NCBI GenBank assembly: GCA_002478955.1
Contig: DLKK01000013.1
Location: forward strand, 1 to 5,261
Length of the DNA: 5,261 nucleotides
DNA from: Treponema sp. UBA7590
Lineage (GTDB): Bacteria > Spirochaetota > Spirochaetia > Treponematales > Treponemataceae
Reading direction: 5' to 3'
Numbering within the stretch: position 1 is the stretch's first letter; each line of letters starts with the position of its first letter. The position numbers and the translations under genes are program-made. A model generated the notes under the pieces. The model was not told where the DNA came from, ran no database searches, and saw only the letters and a list, made by a program, of their open reading frames with translations. Shown here one piece after another: positions 1 through 5,261 of this stretch.

Positions 1-71
1 GCTTTTTCTGGTAGCTTATTCAATTTTTATGTTCAATCAACTCAGATTTTCATACTATTATATCACAAATG

Positions 72-80
72 TGCTATACT
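72..80 (+). promoter_or_regulatory. Candidate extended -10 promoter element of the SDR gene
   Basis: The sequence TGC-TATACT reads as a TGn extension plus a -10 hexamer with one mismatch to TATAAT. No good -35 hexamer sits 16-18 bases upstream, which is tolerated for extended -10 promoters. The -10 ends only six bases before the ATG at 87, so the expected transcription start falls on or next to that ATG. A second, weaker candidate lies upstream: TATTAT at 56-61 with TTCAAT at 32-37 (18-base spacer). Its start would fall near 68. The motif is seen; its function is inferred. Confidence 0.4.
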
Positions 81-86
81 TTGCTC

Positions 87-896
87 ATGAAAAAAATTGC
101 AATTATTACAGGCGCATCCAGCGGAATGGGAAAAGATTTTGCGCTTCAGATTTCAAAAGATTATCAGTATCTGTGCATTGATGAAATCTGGCTTGTGGCA
201 AGAAGAGTAGAAAAACTGAATGAACTTTCAGAAGAAATAAAAAAAATCAATGGAGCGCCAATTCCGCGTGCTGTAGAGCTGGATATTTCTGGAATGGAGG
301 GCGCAAAACGCTTCAGTTCAATTCTTGCGCAGGAAAAACTTTCCGGCAATTTTGAGATTACAGTTCTTGTGAACAACGCGGGTTTTGGAACTTACGGTCC
401 TTTTGAGGAAACTCCTGTTGAAAAAGAAATGCAGATGATTGAGACAAACTGCACAGCTCTGACAGGAATAACAGGTTATTCTCTTCCACACATGAATGAA
501 AATTCATATATAATCAACACGGCGAGCATGGCGGCTTTTGCTCCTTTGGGGAATTTTGCGGTTTACGGCGCAACAAAATCTTTTGTACTAAGTTTTAGCC
601 TTGCGCTTGCGGCAGAACTAAAGCCGCGCGGAATCCATGTTTGCGCGCTTTGCCCTGGCTCAGTAAGTACGGAATTTGCGAATGTCGCTTCCAACGGAGC
701 AAGAAAAGAAGTCCTGCATGGAATTTCTTCTGAAAAAACTGTCCGCCACTGCCTAAAAAAAGCATTTTCCGGAAAGAGGACGGCAATAATGCGCCTAAAA
801 TGGAAATTCCAGGCGCTCGGAAGCAAATTTGCAGACGCATACACAGTCGCGGATTTTACATTTAAACATTCAAAACGGCCATACAAAAAAGACTGA
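87..896 (+). CDS. Short-chain dehydrogenase/reductase (SDR), NAD(P)-dependent
   Basis: This is a classical SDR oxidoreductase of 269 residues, probably cytosolic, acting on an unidentified carbonyl/alcohol substrate. Visible family motifs are the Rossmann glycine motif TGASSGMG (residues 8-15), NNAG (96-99), a catalytic Ser147 and YGATK with Tyr160 and Lys164, followed by PGSVSTEF (190-197). Paired arginines after the second strand (residues 39-40) favour NADP(H) over NAD(H), by analogy with the family. I chose the ATG at 87 because it puts the first beta strand directly at the N-terminus as is usual. An in-frame ATG at 69 would add six residues (MCYTLL) with no supporting RBS. No clear Shine-Dalgarno precedes either start, and a promoter-like -10 lies just upstream, so leaderless translation is possible. 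The C-terminal part (about 230-269) is basic and gives no substrate clue. The gene appears monocistronic, with a terminator-like hairpin about 45 bases past the stop. Confidence 0.9.
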   Translation: MKKIAIITGASSGMGKDFALQISKDYQYLCIDEIWLVARRVEKLNELSEEIKKINGAPIPRAVELDISGMEGAKRFSSILAQEKLSGNFEITVLVNNAGFGTYGPFEETPVEKEMQMIETNCTALTGITGYSLPHMNENSYIINTASMAAFAPLGNFAVYGATKSFVLSFSLALAAELKPRGIHVCALCPGSVSTEFANVASNGARKEVLHGISSEKTVRHCLKKAFSGKRTAIMRLKWKFQALGSKFADAYTVADFTFKHSKRPYKKD

Positions 897-929
897 ATAA
901 TCAATTAACAAAAAAAATGCCGGAACGGA

Positions 930-1060
930 AGCGGAAAAGCAAATTGGCGTAATTTGCCATTTTTTTGCCGCAGGCATAAAAGAAAACTGAAAATGAGCAT
1001 TGCGAATTGAAGTTTTCTTCACAAAAAAAATTGCAACCATAGCCAATTTTGTTTTCCGCT
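930..1060. repeat. Large imperfect palindrome (about 131 bp)
   Basis: The arms begin AGCGGAAAA and end TTTTCCGCT. Bases 930-948 pair with 1042-1060 at 17 of 19 positions. Bases 954-967 pair with 1022-1036 with one mismatch and one bulged base. Bases 980-988 pair perfectly with 1011-1019, leaving a 22-base loop; the left arm carries an extra unpaired block around 968-979. The outer ends are flanked on each side by GGA (927-929 and 1061-1063), which might be a tiny target duplication or chance. No transposase is encoded, so this could be a MITE-like remnant, a long RNA hairpin, or a strong bidirectional termination region between the SDR gene and pncB. Confidence 0.65.
939..966 (+). terminator. 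Candidate intrinsic terminator of the SDR gene
   Basis: A perfect 7-bp stem, GCAAATT (939-945) with AATTTGC (951-957), closes a 5-base loop and is followed after two bases by seven T (960-966). The stem is AT-rich, so strength is uncertain. An A-tract with TG at 911-919 can also pair with CATTTTTTT (958-966). The hairpin lies inside the left arm of the larger palindrome and would compete with it once the right arm is transcribed. Confidence 0.45.
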
Positions 1061-1110
1061 GGAAGTGCAGGTATTTTTGCGCAATTATTTTTCAGGCGCG
1101 CTGAATTTTC

Positions 1111-1229
1111 GCATTTTCAGGAATGGCTTAGCCCCGATTGCCACGGAAAGACCGGAATGGAGCGACGCGGAATGAGGACTTGAAGTAAAAGCGGGTCGCG
1201 CACGGAAGCAACGTGCTTCTGATTGATGA
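1111..1229. repeat. CGGAA-rich repeat-like intergenic element, possibly interspersed
   Basis: This stretch does not code convincingly and is more GC-rich than the flanking AT-rich DNA. It contains the string TTAGCCCCGATTG (1128-1140), a run of CGGAA units (starting 1144, 1153, 1168 and 1203), three GGAATG units (1120, 1154, 1169) and AAAAGCGGG (1187-1195). GCGAC (1162-1166) can pair with GTCGC (1195-1199) around the middle. The order AGCCCCGATTG, then CGGAAAG, then AAAGCGGG resembles, from memory only, short interspersed repeats seen in many Bacteroidetes genomes and probably in treponemes. The borders given are approximate, and the call depends on finding other genomic copies. Confidence 0.35.
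1200..1219. other. Two overlapping, mutually exclusive hairpins
   Basis: GCACG (1200-1204) pairs with CGTGC (1212-1216) around a 7-base loop. Alternatively GAAGCA (1205-1210) pairs with TGCTTC (1214-1219) around ACG. Both cannot form at once. There is no T-run after either, so neither looks like a terminator. The pairing is directly visible; any role is unknown. Confidence 0.35.
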
Positions 1230-1290
1230 CAAAAAGCAAAAATACCGCTAAACTTTTGTTGTAGGACGTGCAGGTTGCGTACAAGATGCT

Positions 1291-1335
1291 TGAGGTAGCC
1301 TCGGAAAAATCCTTACTAAACATTTCAGCGAGGTT
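1291..1335 (+). promoter_or_regulatory. Possible SD-sequestering leader switch of pncB
   Basis: The likely Shine-Dalgarno of pncB is CGAGG at 1329-1333, five bases before the ATG. Bases 1297-1303 (AGCCTCG) can pair with 1329-1335 (CGAGGTT) in a 7-bp helix with one G-U pair, burying the SD. The same CCTCG can instead pair with TGAGG at 1291-1295 in a tight hairpin, freeing the SD. This anti-anti-SD/anti-SD/SD order is the layout of a translational switch. I cannot match it to a known riboswitch class. The region also holds a weak promoter-like pair (TTGAGG at 1290-1295, TTACTA at 1313-1318, 17-base spacer), which would exclude the switch if real. Confidence 0.35.
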
Positions 1336-1338
1336 TAT

Positions 1339-2790
1339 ATGAAAAATTATTTTAGCGGCAATGCACTTTTTACGGATTTTTATGAGCTGACGATGGCTCA
1401 GGGCTACTGGAAGGAAGGAATGAACCAGAAAGTTGTGTTCGATATGTTCTTCCGAAGAAATCCTTTTAACGGCGGATTTTCAGTTCTTGCCGGAAATGAG
1501 CCGCTTCTTGACGCAATCACGGAATTCAGTTTTAACGAGGATGACATTGAATATCTTAGAAGCCAGAAAATTTTTGAGGATGGCTTTCTTGAATATCTGA
1601 AAACCTGGAAATTTACCGGCGACCTTTACACAATGGATGAAGGAACTGTGATTTTTCCGCAGGAACCGCTTGTACGAATCCATGCAAATCTTATTGAGGC
1701 GCAGATTCTTGAGGGACTGATTTTGAATCTTGTGAATTTCCAGAGCCTGATTGCAACAAAAACCGCGCGCGTTTATCTTGCATCAAAAGGCGCTCCGATT
1801 ATGGAATTTGGTTTAAGGCGAGCCCAGGGACCGGATGGAGCAATGGGAGCGACAAGAGCGGCGTTCATTGGTGGCGCTTCTGGCACAAGCAATACTTTGG
1901 CGGCGAAACTTTATGGAATTCCTGCGATGGGAACGATGGCGCACTCGTGGATTATGAGCCATTCTTCTGAGCTGGAGGCGTTCCGCGAATATGCAAAGAT
2001 TTACCCGACAAACGCGGTTTTTCTTATTGACACTTATGATACTTTAAAATCCGGAATAAAAAATGCAATAATCGCTGGTGGCGAACTTGTTGAAAAAGGG
2101 TACAATTTTGGTGTTCGGCTTGATTCCGGCGACATTTCCTATCTTACAAGGGAAGTTCGGAAGGAACTTGACCGGGCTGGATTTCCACAGGCAAAAATTT
2201 CTGTTTCAAATGAGCTTACAGAAGAAATCATCTCAACTTTGGTTGCAAACGGTGCCCCGATAAACAGCTGGGGCGTTGGAACACACATGGTTACTGGCGG
2301 AAACGAGTCTTCTTTTACTGGCGTTTACAAGCTTGCCGCAAGACACGATAAATCGACGGACAAAATGATTCCTGCGATGAAATTCAGCGACAACCCGGCG
2401 AAAACAACAAATCCTGGAATAAAAAATGTCTATCGTCTTTATGATGAAAACGGAATGGCGCTCGCAGATATTCTTGCGCTTGAGCCGGAAAAAATTGAAG
2501 CCGAAAAAGAATATCGTTTTTATCATCCGATGGTTGACTACAGACAATTTTCTTGCAAAGCCGCAAAAGTCGAGCCTCTTCTAAAACTAAAGCTGAAAGA
2601 TGGAAAACGAACACAGACACGGCTTTCTGACTGCGAACAGTTGAGGCTTGCGCGTGAAAATATGCAGAAACAGCTTGCGAGCCTTGACGAAAGCTACAAG
2701 AGAATTTTGAATCCGCACATATACAAAGTTTCTTTAACAGAAGATTTAAAAAACCTGAAGGCGGATTTTATCAAGAAGAATATCAAGTAG
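1339..2790 (+). CDS. pncB: Nicotinate phosphoribosyltransferase
   Basis: This cytosolic enzyme joins nicotinic acid to PRPP, with ATP hydrolysis, to give nicotinate mononucleotide in the Preiss-Handler salvage route to NAD. The 483-residue length fits the longer NAPRTase form shared by many bacteria and animals. Landmarks are TDFYELTMAQGYW (12-24), EFGLRRAQGPDG (156-167), IGGASGTSN (177-185), GTMAHSW (198-204) with His202 at the site of the phosphorylated histidine, RLDSGD (260-265), SNELTE (290-295) and GVGTHMVTG (312-320). All key blocks are present and no frameshift is visible. The ATG at 1339 has AGG five bases upstream and starts the protein just before the conserved N-terminal block. 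The gene is preceded by a 442-base non-coding stretch and has no partner gene on its strand here. Its stop directly abuts the stop of the convergent aldolase gene, with no visible terminator between them. Confidence 0.96.
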   Translation: MKNYFSGNALFTDFYELTMAQGYWKEGMNQKVVFDMFFRRNPFNGGFSVLAGNEPLLDAITEFSFNEDDIEYLRSQKIFEDGFLEYLKTWKFTGDLYTMDEGTVIFPQEPLVRIHANLIEAQILEGLILNLVNFQSLIATKTARVYLASKGAPIMEFGLRRAQGPDGAMGATRAAFIGGASGTSNTLAAKLYGIPAMGTMAHSWIMSHSSELEAFREYAKIYPTNAVFLIDTYDTLKSGIKNAIIAGGELVEKGYNFGVRLDSGDISYLTREVRKELDRAGFPQAKISVSNELTEEIISTLVANGAPINSWGVGTHMVTGGNESSFTGVYKLAARHDKSTDKMIPAMKFSDNPAKTTNPGIKNVYRLYDENGMALADILALEPEKIEAEKEYRFYHPMVDYRQFSCKAAKVEPLLKLKLKDGKRTQTRLSDCEQLRLARENMQKQLASLDESYKRILNPHIYKVSLTEDLKNLKADFIKKNIK

Positions 2791-3366
2791 CTATTTGCAA
2801 AGATACGAGCCGCTTACCGCAGCAACATTTTCCAGATTTTTATAGTCATTGCAGTTCTGGCTGTTCACTCCACCGGAGACTATAAAACTGACCTCTGGAT
2901 ATGGTCCTGCCAAAGCGGTCAGATATTTTGTTCCGCCAAGAATTTCAACTGGAAAAATTTTAATAACAGAAAGCCCGAACTCCAAGGCTTGCTCAATTTC
3001 GCCAGGAGTCGCAATTCCCGGATAAACAGGAATATTGTGTTTTACGCAATATTTTACAGTCTTGCAATTAAACCCCGCACTCAGCAGGAATTGTGCGCCG
3101 GCTTTTACAGCCCGCTTTGCCAGTCTTGGGCAAGTAATTGTTGCGCCGCCGATTAAAATTTCAGGAACCTGCTCCCTTATCGCGCGTATACATTCATCAG
3201 AGGCTTCAAGATTTTCCAGGTCGCGGTATGCGATTTCCATCGCCTTCACGCCTTTTTCAAGAAGTTTTTTTGCAATCATAACTGCTTCTGCCGGCAAAGT
3301 AGTCTGCACAACCGCAATTTCTCCAGCTTCTGCAATCAGCTCATCCATTAAAAATTGTTTTTTCAT
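2791..3366 (-). CDS. eda: 2-keto-3-deoxy-6-phosphogluconate (KDPG) aldolase, C-terminally short
   Basis: This class I Schiff-base aldolase splits KDPG into pyruvate and glyceraldehyde 3-phosphate in the cytosol; relatives may also use 4-hydroxy-2-oxoglutarate. By comparison with E. coli Eda, the catalytic Glu is Glu44 (MEIAYR), Arg is Arg48, Thr is Thr76 (GGATIT) and the Schiff-base lysine is Lys136 (IKIFPVE). The phosphate-binding SGG (164-166) and Ser187 are also present. The protein is only 191 residues, about 20 shorter than E. coli Eda. It stops at GSYLCK, where the family normally continues into a C-terminal helix. The usual SPG after strand four reads SAG (96-98). The start ATG overlaps the kdgK stop as ATGA and has AGGAAG nine bases upstream; a downstream in-frame Met7 is less likely. 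It is the last gene of the cluster and probably still active, since all core residues remain. Confidence 0.9.
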   Translation of the reverse strand: MKKQFLMDELIAEAGEIAVVQTTLPAEAVMIAKKLLEKGVKAMEIAYRDLENLEASDECIRAIREQVPEILIGGATITCPRLAKRAVKAGAQFLLSAGFNCKTVKYCVKHNIPVYPGIATPGEIEQALEFGLSVIKIFPVEILGGTKYLTALAGPYPEVSFIVSGGVNSQNCNDYKNLENVAAVSGSYLCK

Positions 3367-3381
3367 CGTTGAATTCTTCCT
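3363..3381 (-). promoter_or_regulatory. kdgK/eda stop-start overlap with internal RBS
   Basis: On the minus strand the eda ATG (3366-3364) shares bases with the kdgK TGA (3365-3363), giving ATGA. A Shine-Dalgarno-like AGGAAG occupies 3381-3376 inside the end of kdgK, nine bases before the eda ATG. This arrangement typically gives translational coupling and keeps kinase and aldolase amounts in step. Confidence 0.8.
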
Positions 3382-4400
3382 GTTCCATTGCCGTTCATCA
3401 AAGTTTCTATTTCATCTTTTGTGGCAAGATTAAAATCACCGGAAATTGAATGTTTTAAACAACTTGCCGCCGTCGCAAAATCCAATGTCCTGGCTTCGCC
3501 AAAAGAGTCATCCGAAAATTCTGAAAGACCATAAATCAGTCCGGCCGCAAAACTGTCACCCGCTCCAACTCGCTCTACAATATTTTCAATGTCATACTGC
3601 GCGCTTTCATAAAAACCATATTTTCCGCTTAAAACCGCTGACCATCCGTTTCTGTCCGCGCTGTAACTATGCCGCAAGGTAACCGCGACAATTTTTATAT
3701 CAGGGAATTCATTTTTCACATCCGCGCAAAGATGACGGTAAGATTCTGCAGGAGTTGTAAAATTTTTCAGCGGAAGCCCAAGACAATTCTGAATATCTTC
3801 CTCATTCGCAATCAGAACATCAGCTCTTTTGACCAAAATCCGCATAACATCACTGGCTTTTTTTCCGTACTGCCAAAGTTTTTTCCGGTAATTCAAATCA
3901 ACAGAAACTGTGCAGCCCATTTTTTTTGCTGAAGAGACAGCCGCCAGAACCGAATTCATCGCCGCCTCTGAAACCGCAGGAGAAACCCCAGAAACATGGA
4001 ACCATTTTGCATCCGAAAAATATTCTTCCCAGTCATATTCAGCCGGTTCAGAAAGCGAAAAACAACTTCCAGAGCGATCGTAAATCACTTGGCTTGGACG
4101 CTGACAGGCACCATCCTCCAGAAAATAAATTCCAAGGCGTCCATTTTGTTCGGGACCGCAAACCTGAACGCCATAATAATTCAACGCTCTTTTTGCCCCT
4201 TCCCCAATCGCATTTTTTGGCAACGCAGTTATAAATTTTACAGATTTGCCCAAAACCGAAAGGCTTACCGCAACATTCGCTTCACTTCCACCAAAGACAG
4301 CTTCAAAATTCGCATTCTGAAAAAATCTTTCCTTGCCAGAAGGTTTTAGCCTAAGCATTATTTCACCAAAAAGCGCAATTTTTTTATTAGGTTTGCTCAT
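3363..4400 (-). CDS. kdgK: 2-keto-3-deoxygluconate (KDG) kinase, PfkB family
   Basis: This cytosolic kinase phosphorylates KDG with ATP to KDPG, the substrate of the aldolase encoded next. It is a 345-residue PfkB/ribokinase-family protein. It shows the N-terminal GGSEANVAVSLSVLG block (37-51) and the C-terminal ERVGAGDSFAAG block (276-287), with Asp282 as catalytic base and the GAGD anion hole. Several segments point to KDG kinase rather than fructokinase or ribokinase: RPSQVIYDR (101-109), DLNYRKKLW (168-176) and LKHSISGDFNL (315-325), all typical of KdgK as I recall the family. The start is supported by the proximity of the first strand (KIALFGE). The RBS is weak: GGGA lies 11 bases upstream at 4415-4412. 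It sits 30 bases after the TPR-like gene and overlaps eda by four bases, so the three probably form one transcript. KDG would come from uronate or pectin breakdown encoded elsewhere. Confidence 0.93.
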   Translation of the reverse strand: MSKPNKKIALFGEIMLRLKPSGKERFFQNANFEAVFGGSEANVAVSLSVLGKSVKFITALPKNAIGEGAKRALNYYGVQVCGPEQNGRLGIYFLEDGACQRPSQVIYDRSGSCFSLSEPAEYDWEEYFSDAKWFHVSGVSPAVSEAAMNSVLAAVSSAKKMGCTVSVDLNYRKKLWQYGKKASDVMRILVKRADVLIANEEDIQNCLGLPLKNFTTPAESYRHLCADVKNEFPDIKIVAVTLRHSYSADRNGWSAVLSGKYGFYESAQYDIENIVERVGAGDSFAAGLIYGLSEFSDDSFGEARTLDFATAASCLKHSISGDFNLATKDEIETLMNGNGTGRIQR

Positions 4401-4430
4401 ATTTTTAATTTTCCCTGCAGAAGTTCAAAT

Positions 4431-5261
4431 TTAAATTCCAAGTTTTGCGTTTATTCTTGCCCGATGCTCAGGATATTCAAAATAATAATATCCATTTTCA
4501 TTCAATAAACGGTAAAATTTCACAGTGCGCGACCCGGGCAAAAGTTTTTCCGCCTCAGAAAGAAGTTTCTCAGCCTTTTCTTTTTTTCCGTCCTCAAAAA
4601 ACGCCTGAGAAAGAAACAACTTCGCATAATAAAGTTCCGCATCTGATTTTGCAGCTTTTTCCGCCGCAAGAAACGCCTTCATCGCCTTGCCTTTTCCACC
4701 GCCACTTATGACCGGCGCATGAAAATACCACTGGGCAATATTTATAAGGCAAAAAACAAAATCCGGATCATTTTCCAAAGCTTTATCGTAATATTTCTTG
4801 ATTGTAAGTCCTTCATTCATCGCTGTTGAAAGCGGCAGATACTGAAGACTGCTGCTCAAAATATCGCCGGCAGTAACATAAAGCCATTTGTTATGCTCCT
4901 CATTTTTATGGGCTTTAAAATATGCGCGGATTTTCTTATATTGAGATGTCAAAAACTGTTCCAGCTCCTTATTTTTTGGGTTTATTTCATAAAGCGCATT
5001 GTATTTTTCCCACGTCAGAATATTGTTCGCAGAAAGAAGAATCTCCTCGTCCAGATTCGCAGAGATTTCAGGACTGTTCACATACGAACTGAATTCATCA
5101 CAGGCGGCCGCAACTTTCTCAAAATCATCGAGCAATGCAAGACGCCATCTAAAATCTGTGATTTCCGTCATGATTTTTGACTCGAAATCCGTCAAATCAG
5201 CTTTTGCAAAACAAAATATACCGGCAAAAAAAAGCCATAAACTCAAAACAATTTTTTTCAT
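4431..5261 (-). CDS. Secreted TPR-like helical repeat protein
   Basis: This is a predicted exported protein of 276 residues. Residues 1-21 form a signal peptide: Lys-Lys, a hydrophobic core LSLWLFFAGIFCF, then AKA before Asp22, a good signal peptidase I site. Cys17 is preceded by Ile-Phe, a poor lipobox, so a lipoprotein is less likely. The mature part appears all-helical. TPR-like helix pairs are visible around 155-184 (YYDKALENDPDFVF), 191-205 and 208-241 (AELYYAKLFLSQAFFEDGKKEKAEKLL). The motif SGGGKGKAMKAF (186-197) resembles the Gly-Gly/Lys-Ala segment of TPR proteins of the TatT type, which partner TRAP transporter binding proteins; that link is an inference. The ATG is the last codon of the window, so its RBS and any upstream start cannot be seen. 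It precedes kdgK by 30 bases without a terminator and is probably co-transcribed. Confidence 0.8.
   Translation of the reverse strand: MKKIVLSLWLFFAGIFCFAKADLTDFESKIMTEITDFRWRLALLDDFEKVAAACDEFSSYVNSPEISANLDEEILLSANNILTWEKYNALYEINPKNKELEQFLTSQYKKIRAYFKAHKNEEHNKWLYVTAGDILSSSLQYLPLSTAMNEGLTIKKYYDKALENDPDFVFCLINIAQWYFHAPVISGGGKGKAMKAFLAAEKAAKSDAELYYAKLFLSQAFFEDGKKEKAEKLLSEAEKLLPGSRTVKFYRLLNENGYYYFEYPEHRARINAKLGI

Noticed and set aside
69..86. Earlier in-frame ATG for the SDR gene.
   Set aside because: It adds six residues not expected before the first Rossmann strand, has no RBS, and overlaps the best -10 element. It remains possible if the upstream promoter candidate is used.
87..896. SDR gene as kduD (2-deoxy-D-gluconate/5-keto-4-deoxyuronate route), tying it to kdgK-eda.
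   Set aside because: Only generic SDR motifs are visible, and it lies on the opposite strand, separated by pncB and a long intergenic region. No specific KduD signature was recognised.
1027..1050. Separate terminator hairpin AAAATTG/CAATTTT.
   Set aside because: The stem is short and AT-only apart from one pair, and no T-run follows; it is better explained as part of the right arm of the large palindrome.
1091..1105. TTCAG-GCGCG-CTGAA inverted repeat followed by TTTT.
   Set aside because: A 5-bp stem with a short T-run is too weak to call as a terminator or operator.
1117..1323. 68-codon open frame on the minus strand in the intergenic region.
   Set aside because: It overlies the repeat-like element and the pncB leader, has no RBS or recognisable domain, and its peptide looks like a translation of repeat DNA.
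3446..4349. Several open frames on the + strand opposite kdgK.
   Set aside because: They are antisense shadows of a well-supported PfkB kinase gene and show no family motifs or RBS.
5199..5261. Lipoprotein signal (Cys17) in the TPR-like protein.
   Set aside because: Residues before the cysteine are Gly-Ile-Phe, which does not fit even a relaxed lipobox, while AKA-Asp fits a signal peptidase I site.
1..5261. CRISPR array, tRNA or rRNA, integrase, transposase or toxin-antitoxin genes.
   Set aside because: No regularly spaced repeats, RNA-gene signatures or matching proteins were seen on either strand.

Overview
The window is an ordinary-looking piece of a bacterial chromosome of moderate, slightly AT-leaning composition. 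It holds five protein genes that use standard stop codons and a 442-base intergenic stretch that is the least explained part. My best guess at source is a host-associated spirochaete of the Treponema type. This rests on overall protein style, the lysine-rich secreted helical-repeat protein and the sugar-acid genes. It is an inference from recollection, not shown by any marker gene here.

Layout. On the + strand, a short-chain dehydrogenase/reductase (87-896) has an extended -10 box so close to its ATG that the mRNA may be leaderless. Bases 897-1338 contain no credible gene. They carry a ~131-bp imperfect palindrome (930-1060) that includes a possible terminator, then a CGGAA-rich, repeat-like element (about 1111-1229), then a leader in front of the next gene whose Shine-Dalgarno can be paired off by an upstream segment. 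Nicotinate phosphoribosyltransferase (pncB, 1339-2790, +) follows. Its stop codon directly abuts the stop codon of a convergent minus-strand cluster.

The minus-strand cluster, in transcription order, is a secreted TPR-like protein (5261-4431), 2-keto-3-deoxygluconate kinase (kdgK, 4400-3363) and 2-keto-3-deoxy-6-phosphogluconate aldolase (eda, 3366-2791). The kdgK stop and eda start overlap as ATGA, so the two are probably translationally coupled. Together they convert KDG to KDPG and then to pyruvate and glyceraldehyde 3-phosphate, the shared lower branch of pectin/uronate catabolism. The TPR-like gene lies 30 bases upstream of kdgK and is probably co-transcribed. Its helical-repeat character and a Gly-Gly motif suggest, without proving, a link to TRAP-type solute uptake.

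The SDR and pncB have no clear functional link to the KDG genes. No complete new multi-gene system is evident. The points most worth a second look are the SD-sequestering leader of pncB, the long palindrome, the repeat-like element and the butt-joined stops with a C-terminally short Eda.
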